Shown here: positions 13,181 through 23,291 of the stretch, in pieces
Layout of the letters: every line of letters begins with the position of its first letter
Numbering within the stretch: position 1 is the stretch's first letter
Assembly (NCBI GenBank): GCA_003254905.1
Contig: QANU01086265.1
Coordinates: 186,772 to 250,771, forward strand
From: Nissolia schottii
Taxonomy: Eukaryota > Streptophyta > Magnoliopsida > Fabales > Fabaceae
DNA length: 64,000 bases
Direction of reading: 5' to 3'
Made by a program: the position numbers and the translations under genes
The notes under the pieces: model-generated
What the model was told of the DNA's origin: nothing
Seen by the model: only the letters and a program-made list of their open reading frames with translations
Databases searched by the model: none

Positions 13181-16100
13181 ATGGCCAGGTTTCACCAAAA
13201 GCACTTCTCCGCAACCAAACTCGTGGCCGTCTTCTCCTTCGCCGCCATTCTTGGCGTCGCCCTCGTTGTAGATCTCATATGGGCCTCATTTTCTTCTGGC
13301 CGTTTATCAGCTGCGTCAAATTGGGTCATTCACAACAACTTGCCCGTTGTGCTTTTTCAAAATGCCTCCTCCACCCGCTCACCTCAAAAGGTAAGAAGAG
13401 ATCCCTTTTGTTATTATACCCACTTTGATTTTGTATTTTTTATTTTTTTAGGTCCTGGGAGTGGGGTCAACAGAAAAAAGAGATTGATGACCCATAATGA
13501 ATTTGGAGTTTGAATTTGTTTTCTTTTCCTTGCATCATACCAAGTTGTTGTGGTAGCCACGTTTAGAGTGTAGAGGGTTAAGGGCTTGAGGCTCAGGTTT
13601 CAATTCATTTTGCTTTTGCTTGGTCCTTCATTGTGGATTCCATTCCATATTTTGCTTTTATGTTGCTAATTACCGACTCTGGTTGCCTCTTATTGATAAT
13701 GATATAGATAATTTTGTGGGTATTTTACTTTGTTGTTAATCAGGGCTAAAATATATGTTTTTCATAGGGTGGAGATACTAACAATGCAAATAAGAGTGGT
13801 GCTGAAAGATTCTTGTCGGGAACTTTTGCGGATTTACCTGCTCCTGAATGGCATTGGGAGGTGATGCCGCCAGCACCCGTGCCTAGGCTGGATGGGTATG
13901 CTATACAGATTAAAAATCTGTTTTATGTGTTTGCGGGATATCGATCTCTTGACTATGTGAGTATTCCATCTATCTACGAATCGTTTGCTTGTGAGTGCGA
14001 GGGATCACGTCTGACCCCATGGTTTTAAATTTGCGGTNATGGTTAAAGTACAAAGATGGTCTACGTTGGGTGTTCTTTCCTTGTTTTGTTTTTAGTAAAT
14101 TGGGTGGGCAACTTTTTCCTCTATTCACATATATGAATTTTTATGCGGACATTTCGTGGCTACTAACAAGCTTTACTGTTGTATTCTAAAATAAATAAAT
14201 AAAAGTTATTTTAGTGTTACGTTTCACTGTGATTGTTCTAAATCTACTAGAGTACTGCTAGTTGTGGTTGGCTTGGATTTTATGCATTCACTATAAAATA
14301 AAACTATGGTTTCGTCTAGATTGAAATAAATTCATACAAGTGATGGAATGTCATTTTGAAACATTTTGGTTCATGGTTGTTTAATGGCGAATACCATTCC
14401 TTCCTAACATTTGAAATTTTGTGTTCAATGTTACTTGTTGCAGACATGGTCAGTGATTGGAAAGCTTCCTTACCGTGTGAAAACAACATTAGCTGGTTTC
14501 TGGGATGGATGGTTGTACTTCACATCAGGACAACGGGACAGAGGACCAGATAATCCACAACCAAGAAAGGTCATTGGGGATATGTGGAGAACAAAATTAA
14601 GTTTGAGTTAACAAGCAAAAGTAGCTGCATGATGTCAAACTTCATCCCTAATTATTTGTTTCACACTTGCTGCCTGAGGTCAACTCAAACGATTTATTTC
14701 TTTCTGTTCAATTGCTTCAATGCCCTAATTGGAGCAATAGTTGTAAAACTTTCTTCTTTGTGTACAAAATACAAAGGTTTACTTATATTAGAAAAGTTGG
14801 TCAAGTTTTCTGCCATTATTTTTTTGGTAAAATACAAACAGTTGTCCACACCTATGAAATGAAACTATGAAACAAGACCAAAATTGAAGTAGGATTTGTT
14901 ATTCTGGTTTGCATGTACAAAGGAGGATGACTATTGGAAAATTTAGAATCATCTGTGGATCAAATATTTCAGGTCTCGGATTTTGGTGTCTTTCTTGGCA
15001 TTGGCTAACAACAGTGAGATGGTACTGGGGTCAGGGTGTTGAAGAATGATATGGACAATCTGGTTAGATAATAGAAAGGGTGGAACGCAACAATAGCGAA
15101 TTGGATGATGTGAAAAGCAGTATGTGAAGCTGAGAGAAGTGAGAACCAACATTATGGGTTTGTTGAACGAGAAGGGTCTTTTTGAATGTTAGTTAAGAGA
15201 GTTATTAGAAGTGAGCTTCATCCTCCGTTGTGAAGATAGTGATAAGGTGTACACGCCTTTTGAATGGTGTAAATAACATTACTTTCTACTTTAGAAGGAC
15301 ATAGAACAGATTAGACATNTGCACCTGGATTAGATCATTGGAGTCTGGCTGTAAAGGATGGTAAAGCTTTGGAGAAACAATGGAGGACTGAAATTCCCAT
15401 TCCACGTGGTGGACCTCATAGGTTAGCAAACTGTCTAGATTCTAATAGTAGACTTTTATTCCTGTTAAATATTTAATCTTAATGTTATAAAAAGTTCCAT
15501 GTTTAAGAAAGCCAAACCTGGTCACAACTCAAAAAAAACTTAAGAGCTTTTGGAGAACAGATACTTGAAAAGTGGTAATTTTTTCCCCCTTAAAATATTG
15601 GTTGGTTGGTTTTCATCCAAGTTCTAACTCTACCTTATTTTTTGCAGGGCTTGCATTGCAGTGAATGATCGACTTTTTGTTATTGGTGGACAAGAGGGTG
15701 ATTTTATGCCCAAACCAGGATCACCTATATTCAAGTGTTCACGCAGGCATGAAGTATGTTTTTTCCCGTTTCCCAACAGCATTCATGATTTACCATGGTG
15801 TATATGATAATTGGATTATCAATTTTTTAAAGATATGGCATGGGAAACTTAATTTAGTTGTGTGCTGTAATTAGTCTTTTGCACAATTGCGCCTCTTTCC
15901 TCATGTGTAATATGTTGGGACTGACACAACAATTTTGGTTCTCAATACTATCTTTCGTGTTAAACTATGGCATCTAATCGCCATAAGTTTCTTTTATTTC
16001 AGGTGGTCTATGCTGATGTTTATATGCTCGATGATGAAATGAAATGGAAAGTTTTGCCACCTATGCCAAAGCCAAACTCCCATATAGAGTGTGCATGGGT

Positions 16101-16209
16101 AATTGTGAACAATTCAATTATTATCACAGGTGGTACAACAGAAAAGCACCCAGTGACAAAAAGGATGATCCTGGTTGGGGAGGTTTTCCAATTCCATTTA
16201 GACTCAATG
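13181..16209 (+). CDS. Kelch-repeat/galactose-oxidase-like membrane protein (assembly-scrambled)
   Basis: Predicted type II membrane protein with a lumenal or extracellular kelch propeller; its biochemical role is not known to me. Exons seen: 13181-13390 (start; hydrophobic anchor LVAVFSFAAILGVALVVDLI), 13768-13956 (PEWHWEVMPPAPVPRLDGYA, FAGYRSLDY), about 15320-15421 (APGLDHWSLAVKDGKALE), 15648-15753 (NDRLFVIGGQEGDFMPKPG), 16003-16209 (DVYMLDDEMKWKVLPPMPKP, IIITGGTTEKHPVTKRM). The natural last exon (TWSVIGKLPYRVKTTLAGFW to MWRTKLSLS-stop) lies at 14444-14611, between exon 2 and the central exons, inside a block bounded by single Ns (14038, 15319). The middle exon(s) expected after SLDY are absent. 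The intron before the misplaced exon recurs at 16578-16928, directly before a 601-N gap. I conclude the gene is probably intact in the plant but mis-ordered here. Confidence 0.8.
14039..14387 (+). repeat. First copy of a 350 bp duplicated intron segment
   Basis: This segment matches 16578-16928: a few differences and a 2-base indel in the first 60 bases, then apparently identical. It begins right after the single N at 14038 and leads into the kelch terminal exon. Near-identity and placement at assembly junctions favour duplication by assembly over an old tandem repeat. Confidence 0.85.
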
Positions 16210-16577
16210 GTATGCTTTTGCTCGTTACAAGTGGGTTGTGCATTTCTTTTTATCTGTTAATGCCTCTCACTTTGCTTACTGGCTTTCATAATTTAAGAAT
16301 GAATATCCGATGAATTGAAGCTGACCCTACCTAATGGAACAAGCCTCACTAATTGTATTATTATCAAATGAATTGACCATTTTTCAAACCACCTTTCAGT
16401 TTACTCTTTATGTAGTATGTAGGTGTAATGAATCTGGTCCACAGAGACTCAATTTTTAGAGGTCATAACAAACTTCATGAAACCTTTTTCTAATAGTAAG
16501 GCCACCGTAAACTCTTTTCATTCTTGGTAGTGGAGGTTATAAATTATTAGTGGTATACTTGATTGTGATTGTTGTTC

Positions 16578-16928
16578 ATGGTTAAAGTTCAAAGATGATC
16601 TACGTTGGGAGTGTTCTTTCCTTGTTTTGCTTTTAGTAAATTGGGTGGGCAACTTTTTCCTCTATTCACATATATGAATTTTTATGCGGACATTTCGTGG
16701 CTACTAACAAGCTTTACTGTTGTATTCTAAAATAAATAAATAAAAGTTATTTTAGTGTTACGTTTCACTGTGATTGTTCTAAATCTACTAGAGTACTGCT
16801 AGTTGTGGTTGGCTTGGATTTTATGCATTCACTATAAAATAAAACTATGGTTTCGTCTAGATTGAAATAAATTCATACAAGTGATGGAATGTCATTTTGA
16901 AACATTTTGGTTCATGGTTGTTTAATGG
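16578..16928 (+). repeat. Second copy of the duplicated intron segment, ending at the N gap
   Basis: Same sequence as 14039-14387. It follows the exon ending FHLDSM and runs straight into the N run, which is where the intron preceding the TWSVIGK exon is expected in a normal gene order. It is therefore probably the true position. Confidence 0.85.
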
Positions 16929-17529
16929 NNNNNNNNNNNNNNNNNNNNNNNNNNNNNNNNNNNNNNNNNNNNNNNNNNNNNNNNNNNNNNNNNNNNNNNN
17001 NNNNNNNNNNNNNNNNNNNNNNNNNNNNNNNNNNNNNNNNNNNNNNNNNNNNNNNNNNNNNNNNNNNNNNNNNNNNNNNNNNNNNNNNNNNNNNNNNNNN
17101 NNNNNNNNNNNNNNNNNNNNNNNNNNNNNNNNNNNNNNNNNNNNNNNNNNNNNNNNNNNNNNNNNNNNNNNNNNNNNNNNNNNNNNNNNNNNNNNNNNNN
17201 NNNNNNNNNNNNNNNNNNNNNNNNNNNNNNNNNNNNNNNNNNNNNNNNNNNNNNNNNNNNNNNNNNNNNNNNNNNNNNNNNNNNNNNNNNNNNNNNNNNN
17301 NNNNNNNNNNNNNNNNNNNNNNNNNNNNNNNNNNNNNNNNNNNNNNNNNNNNNNNNNNNNNNNNNNNNNNNNNNNNNNNNNNNNNNNNNNNNNNNNNNNN
17401 NNNNNNNNNNNNNNNNNNNNNNNNNNNNNNNNNNNNNNNNNNNNNNNNNNNNNNNNNNNNNNNNNNNNNNNNNNNNNNNNNNNNNNNNNNNNNNNNNNNN
17501 NNNNNNNNNNNNNNNNNNNNNNNNNNNNN
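16929..17529. other. Assembly gap (601 N)
   Basis: Unsequenced run separating the kelch locus from the carboxylesterase relic. The missing terminal part of the kelch gene is expected here. Confidence 0.99.
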
Positions 17530-17622
17530 TCCCCTTGGCCCTTCTATTCTGAAACCATACTTCTACTTGGCCTATGCCATGAATTCCTCACAAAGCAATA
17601 TCCATATCCGGGAAGTTCTAGC

Positions 17623-18372
17623 TCAAGCAAGAAAAGAAGCTATGCGAGTGATCATGTTCTTAGAGTTATCAGTCTCAGGATGGTAGATCTGGAAGCAGTG
17701 TTCCTCCCCTTCATATTCAAACAGCTCCACCCCACCCTTCCACCCACTCTCCCTCAGAAGCCCATAGTATCAGACCCCTCTGTCCCTCAGCTCGTTCTTC
17801 TCTGCAACAAACACTGCCACCTTCGAGCATCCCACCTCCACCAGCGGCGGCGCCCTGGGACCCACCGGGTTTATCAACAGATTGTTGATTCTGCCCGGCG
17901 CCTCCGGGTAGGCGAAATTCACCACCTGCATAACAGAACTCTTGTCATGCCTCTCCACACTTTCATTCAGAACCGGCTTCAAACCCCAAAACAAGGGAAA
18001 AACGAGCATCAACCCCACGATTTTCACTACCCCGGGTAAGGACTTGCCGCCGCCGACGTGAAACGCCGTGCTGTGTGCAATGGTTGCACCTGCGGTGTCA
18101 CCGCCGGTGAAGAATCTACTGAAATTGCCGCGATCGATCAACCACGGAATGTTGTTGGGTGGGGAGAAGGAATGGGAAGCGATCCATTTGAGAGCCTCCC
18201 AGCCGTCTTCGTATGCGGCGGGGAGAGGGTGCTCCGGTGCCCGCCTGTAATCTACGGAAACCACTAGAACGTTGGATTGGGAGGCTACGATGTTGAGGTA
18301 GCGCTGGTGGAGGAAGGAGAAGGCTGATTCGAGGCAGAAGGCGCCGCAATGGTAGTAGACAAGGATTGGAAG
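17623..18372 (-). pseudogene. Broken carboxylesterase (CXE / HSL-type alpha/beta hydrolase)
   Basis: The minus strand reads as the C-terminal two-thirds of a plant carboxylesterase: LPILVYYHCGAFCLESAFSF, VSVDYRRAPEHPLPAAYEDG, the nucleophile region GGDTAGATIAH, and a His-containing C-terminal region ending NMITRIASFLA-stop (17623-17625). Three defects are visible. The N-terminal part is missing and an in-frame TAG (18373-18375) sits immediately upstream of LPILV, followed by unrelated sequence. The nucleophile elbow is G-D-T-A-G instead of G-D-S-A-G, so the catalytic Ser is a Thr, and the oxyanion HGG is HCG. A TGA interrupts the frame after NELRDRGV, with homologous sequence continuing beyond it. 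It is best read as a dead, 5'-truncated copy. Confidence 0.82.
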
Positions 18373-18375
18373 CTA

Positions 18376-19330
18376 ATTTGGGGATTTAGGTTTTAAAATT
18401 TGGGGTTTTTTTTCTTTCAAACCGGGTCTGCCAGACCAGGTCGGATCCAAGGCAAAAAAATGGGTTACGTCACGTTGCGGGTCCACGTGTAAAGCCACGT
18501 CAGCGATCACGTCATCACCGTCAATCCCCAACCATCCACAGGGACCAAAATCAAACTTCCACATTTTACAGGAACTAAAACTTGTACTGAGGGACTAAAA
18601 CCAAACTTTTTAATATTACAGGGACTAAAATCTTAATTAACCCTTTATTTTTTAAGAAAAAATTAAAAAAAAATGAAAGTGCTGGCTATAAACAGAGCGA
18701 CCCCTCCAAACCCACGTTCCACAACCTGAAACCAAATCTACTCTCCTATTACATTTTAAATTATTAGTATTGTTTAAAAAGAATAATCAATATAGTGAAG
18801 TGTCTGAAGGATGATAATACTATGAAAATTGTCTTACATATATTAGAACGAGTTATTTAAAATAATGATGTTTGTATTTATACTTTTTATTATTATTCAT
18901 GTTATATTTCGTATTTTATTATTTTTAAGTATGTTATTAAAAAGTGAGACACAGTATATTTTACATTTGTCTTACTATTAGGATCTTAAGTATCAGAAAC
19001 GCACACTTACTTTAACATTTTAAAAAAAATTATTGATAACTATATGTTATTTGCTTAATTTTTGAAGTATGTCGTTAAAAAGTGAAACACAAAGTATACT
19101 CTATACTTGTCTTACTATTAGGATCGTGTGTAATAAAAATATGCGCTTACTTTGACATTTTAAAAAAAATTATTGATAACTATTTGTTGTTTATTTTTTA
19201 ATGTTCTTTTTATTATTACTAGTGTTACAAACTAGACACGAGAATATTGAGCCACCAAATCCCCTAATACGATCCTATCTATAAAATGTTAGTTTGTACC
19301 CTGGTGGTTTCAATGCCGCATATTGGAATC
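18376..19330. other. Gene-free AT-rich spacer with a two-copy tandem repeat
   Basis: 18376-18660 holds short recurring GGGACTAAAA motifs of the kind found at plant transposon edges, abutting the carboxylesterase break. About 18926-19064 and 19065-19203 are two diverged copies of a 139 bp unit (AAGTATGTYRTTAAAAAGTG, CTTGTCTTACTATTAGGATC, AAAATTATTGATAACTAT). No coding potential. Confidence 0.6.
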
Positions 19331-19940
19331 AACCAAGAGCTTATTTTTGAATTCGCGAAGCGATGGAGAATAGAGACACATACGTTTCATCTACCTCACG
19401 GCGAGTGTGCGATAATATTAGAAGATACTTGCACTTGCACTTCGGTGTGATGGTGAAGTTGTAACCGGACGTCACACAATATTCATGGGACCATCTCTCC
19501 AAAATGTGTTGGAAGCACTTGAAAGAATTCTTGGTTCCAATGATATGCATAGATCTTTCATATCTATAGTGTAGCTAGGCGACTATTTTGGTGTCAATAT
19601 CCATAATAATATGAACATGACATGCAACAGATACTACAGTGGCATTCCCGCGAATATATGTTGCGGTTTTTTGATCATATTTTGTTTTCTGGCAAGCAGG
19701 GTAATTGGGTCCATTCGAAGGACTTGACGATACTTTGTAATTTGGGTGGGATCGGGTCATATAGTTAGGGTTCAATTGTCCCTTCTATGTCCTTCTGCCA
19801 TGCTACACACGCCAAATGTATGCGAATCAGTGGTTGCATGGTGCTCATTCAGATGTGGGCATTGCATAGATTTCCCAGACTTGCTCCCACATCGCAGAAC
19901 CCTAACCAGTATTCATTTTCCCTTGTGTCAAGGTAAAATT
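19330..19940 (+). pseudogene. Degenerate plant mobile domain (PMD / MAIN-like) relic
   Basis: Read across frames on the plus strand, the segment follows the order of a plant mobile domain: FAKRWRIETHTFHLPHGECA, then GEVV/IHG-type residues, then GNWVHSKDLTILCNLGGIGS, YS-stop-GSIV, and IQMWALHRFP. These parallel the ...THTFHLPHGECTITL..., YSWGSAVLA and LLQLWAWERFP signatures of the family, which is linked to transposons and to MAIN/MAIL proteins. Stops and frameshifts throughout show it is dead. The family assignment is by motif recognition; no terminal repeats were located. Confidence 0.6.
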
Positions 19941-20231
19941 TGTTTGGTTAAAAAATTTTATTTAATTTAATAGATCTTGTTTTCTGTATTGTCAATTTAA
20001 ACACCTATTTACTCATGCAGTGATTTGCAACAACTCTAACTGTCTCCTTATTGCTGAATAGCTCCTATTTGTATAGATAATCACTTGCGGCATAATCATT
20101 ACCCATGTCTTCAAACTCTGATGCACACATACCTTCAACATCAAAGGTGCGTAAGAAAGATGGTGGATCATGCGGCTGTTGATTATATTTATTATCTGTA
20201 ATTTTCAATATACAAAAATAGATAATCCATT

Positions 20232-20570
20232 ATAAAATAAATTATATTACCTAACAAATTAAATTATAATTTAATTTATTAAGCAAATAAACTACACCTA
20301 ACAATTAATAAAGATACAATTCTGATACACAAGATCATTTTAATGAGGCTAGTATAGAGCATACTTTACATCTCCATTAGTCTATATAATTATAGAATAA
20401 TTAACTTAAAATAATAATTATCAAAAAGACAGATAATCAAAATTTATTACATCCTTAATCAGAGATTAATTATAGAATAGTTTATATTATCTAACAAATT
20501 AAATTATAATTTAATTTATTAAGTAAATAAACTATAACTAATAGTTAATAGAGATACAATTCTGATACAT
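20232..20570 (+). repeat. Diverged duplicate of a ~100 bp AT-rich unit
   Basis: The unit at about 20232-20335 (CTAACAAATTAAATTATAAT, TTTAATTTATTAAGCAAATA, GATACAATTCTGATACA) recurs at about 20470-20570 with a handful of changes. Period is about 238 bp. No coding capacity. Confidence 0.7.
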
Positions 20571-20679
20571 AATAATATCTGAATCATCGTCAGTTCCATC
20601 ATTTTCAGACATATCACTTTCATGCTCACTCCAACTCACATCGTCGCCATCTGACAGTAATGGTTGTTCACATAGTTAT

Positions 20680-20812
20680 TAAAATCGCGATTTAACACGT
20701 AAAATAGTACGATTTTACGAGTTTAGGTTGTAAAATCGAGCTAACTCGCATGTAAACTCGTTTCTGGGTAAAATCAGGTAAACTCGCATAAAATCGCGAG
20801 TTTACTGCCGAT
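20680..20812. repeat. AAATCG / ACTCG interspersed short repeats
   Basis: Dense recurrence of AAAATCG, its complement CGATTTTA, and AACTCGC/GCGAGTTTAC over 130 bp, in both orientations. It looks like the subterminal repeats of a DNA transposon end, cut by the single N at 20813. Nature unproven. Confidence 0.4.
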
Positions 20813-20813
20813 N

Positions 20814-22255
20814 AGGTGTAATCTTGGGCTAGTCTCGCCAATTTTGACCGGTATCATCGCTTCGCTTCCATATGCCAACTTGAAAGGAGAGTGGGTTGTC
20901 GCTGAATGCGGGGTGGTCCTGCAAGCCCATAAGACACTATCCAATTCGTCTGCCCAAGATCATTTCACTTCGTCCGGCCTTCTTCTCAGCCCCTTTAAAA
21001 TTACCTTATTGGCAGCTTCGGCCTAGCCATTGGTTTGTGGGTGTTCCACGGACGAGAAGCGATGCTTGATCTTGAAGCCCTGCATGAACGTCGTAAAACT
21101 CCTATCTATGAATTGGGTCCCGTTGTCGGAGACTACTGTTTCAGGGATGCCAAACCTCGTTAGGACATTGTTCCACACGAACTTTCTGCATTGGGCATAA
21201 GTGATTGTGGCTAATGGCTCGACTTCAATCCATTTGGTAAACTAGTCAATTGCCACTATGATGAATTTCCTCTGTCCTGCAGCTCGTGGGAATGGCCTCA
21301 GTATGTCAATACCCCACTTCTGTAAAGGTCAACACGCTGTTATAGGCGTCAGTTCTGCGGGTGGTGCTACGTGAAAGTGAGCATGCCCGTGGCATTTTCT
21401 GCATTTTTTCATGTAATCCGCAGAATCTTTTTGCAGGGTAGGCCAATAAAAGCCTGCTCGGAGTGTCTTCAGAGCGAGGGCTTTTCCTCTTACGTGATGA
21501 CTAGATGACACTTCATGAACCTCTTCTAGAACGTAGGGGATATTCTTTGACTATACACATTTGAGGACGGGCTGGAAAACCGACCTTCTGTACATCTGTC
21601 CGCTTATGAGGGTATACTTTGTGGCTTCCCTTCTGAGTTTCTTATCTTCTATCTGATCCGGGTTCTCTCCGCGGATTATTTTCATGAATGGAGAAGTCCA
21701 ACATTCTGTCAAGGTTTCTTGTGTTTCAATGTAGCTGACCTCAGTGGTTATAGAAGGGCGTCAAAGGGTCTCTCGTATGAGGGTTTTATTAATTCCCCTT
21801 GGTCCCGTGCTGGCGAGCTTTGATAGGGTATCTGCCCTCTCGTTCTCTCTCCTCGGAGCATGTCTTATTTCGTGGTTTCAGAAAGAGGACAGTATCTTCG
21901 TGACCAACTTCCAATATTGTTGCAACTGAGCGTCCTTCGCTTGGTACTCTCCTTTTACTTGTGCCACCACTATTTGGGAATCGCTGCAGATTGCTAGTTT
22001 TTTGGCTCCGACGTCCTTGGCCAGGTTAAGACCTGCAACCAGCACTTCGTACTCGGCCTGATTGTTTGAAGTCATGAAGTCAAACCTGACGGCCATTTCC
22101 AACTGTAGGCCGTTGGGTCCTTCTAGTATTATCCCCGCTCTGCTTCCACGGAGGTCGAATGCTCCGTCTACATACAGGGTCCATTTTTTTGAATCTGCGG
22201 ACGCCTTGTTCCAAGAAAACTCGGCGATGAAATCGGTCATGGCTTGCGCCTTGGN
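20814..22255 (-). mobile_element. Ty3/gypsy retrotransposon fragment: RNase H and integrase, with stops
   Basis: In minus-strand order: RNase H (about 22240-21880; WTLYVDGAFDLRGSRAGIIL, NNQAEYEVLVAGL, ICSDSQIVVAQVKG), the integrase zinc module (about 21510-21330; H-H then KCRKCHGHAH), and the integrase core with all three acidic positions recognisable (FIIVAID, VVSDNG, AEAANK; about 21270-20880). In-frame stops occur at 21243-21245, 21023-21025 and 20960-20962, so it is inactive. Reverse transcriptase, gag and LTRs are absent. Both ends coincide with single Ns (20813, 22256), so the truncation may be partly an assembly effect. Confidence 0.88.
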
Positions 22256-22439
22256 ATGTTTTATTGGGTACCGTATAAAAATAAAAACTCCAATTGCGCT
22301 AGATTAGTTATGTTATTGAAGGCCTGGTTACACAAGAGGATGTGGTGTTTCGCAATATCTATATGACACATGATCAATTGTTCCATTTTTCGCTTGATGG
22401 TTCCTCTAGTCCTGCGGAGTCCCGCCTGGTTCGTTGGAC

Positions 22440-22880
22440 CCTCTGCATGGTGATTATGCGAACCTAAATGTTGATGACAATGCTCTAATTGAGTTTGGTA
22501 GAGTTGACTGCGGTGGTCTAATTGCATAGTTTCTGTGGTTTTCTGGGAACAAGGATATCCTTTGGGCTGAGTTGCGGGTTACTTGGCTTGGCCTCAAGCT
22601 TGCTTGGACTCTTGGTTTTCATCGCATTGTGTGTAATTTGGATTCTCTCACTGCTGTGACGTTGGTGAACAATCTGAAGGGTAATTTTCATGTTTACCAT
22701 GCTCTCATTTGCAATATTAAAAACTTGTTGGATAGGGACTAGCATGTTACTTTGAAACATACTCTGCATGAAACTAAACAACGTGCGAATTTTCTTGCTA
22801 AGCAAGATGCTTCGAGAAATCTTTCCTTCGATCGGATGTGCTCGCCTCCTGCTGCTCTTTCTCTTCCTCTCTTTCTGTAG
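22440..22880 (+). pseudogene. LINE-type RNase H domain relic
   Basis: The plus strand reads as the C-terminal RNase H domain of plant L1-like elements: DYANLNVDDNALIEFGRVDC, GGLIA, ILWAELRVTWLGLKLAWTLG, NLDSLTAVTLVNN, then a stop where the family has Trp in the R-D-W segment, HETKQRANFLAKQD, and a short hydrophobic end. At least two internal stops (after GGLIA and after LLDRD) make it inactive. It ends about 400 bp upstream of the next gene's ATG. Confidence 0.7.
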
Positions 22881-22970
22881 GCCATAGCCTCTAGTAAGTT
22901 TTCAGAAATACCAACAAAATATACTTGTTGTGTTACAAATGAAATGAGAAGTAAGAGCGCTAGCTAAACA

Positions 22971-22993
22971 GGCCCATTGAAGCCTTAGGCCCA
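22971..22993. promoter_or_regulatory. Paired GGCCCA motifs upstream of the FAM133-like gene
   Basis: GGCCCA at 22971-22976 and 22988-22993 (TGGGCC on the other strand) lie about 300 bp before the ATG at 23292, a common position for site II-type elements of constitutive plant genes. Inference from motif and position only. Confidence 0.4.
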
Positions 22994-23291
22994 AATTCTT
23001 ATTGGGTCACATCTCAATAACCCGACCCGAACAAATGGTTTGTGAATCTGGAGGAGAAGGAGAAGGAGAAGGACAACGGGGTATAACAAAACAAAACAAA
23101 ACAAAAAAAACAAACAAAGCAACGAAGCAAAGCGAGCTAGCTAGCTGCATTTGCAATCCAATCAGATTTGGGGGAAAACTGAATCAATCAAATCCCTAAT
23201 TAGTGTCGTTGCGTCGCGCGGAGTAAATAATCTGCATGATCGTGTAACAGAAACGCAGTATCGATTGTGAAGAGTCTGAATCGGCGGTGTT

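Noticed and set aside
14620-15318. Open-looking stretches after the kelch last exon
   Set aside because: Stops in all frames and no family recognised; it is most likely kelch 3'UTR and downstream DNA carried with the misplaced block.
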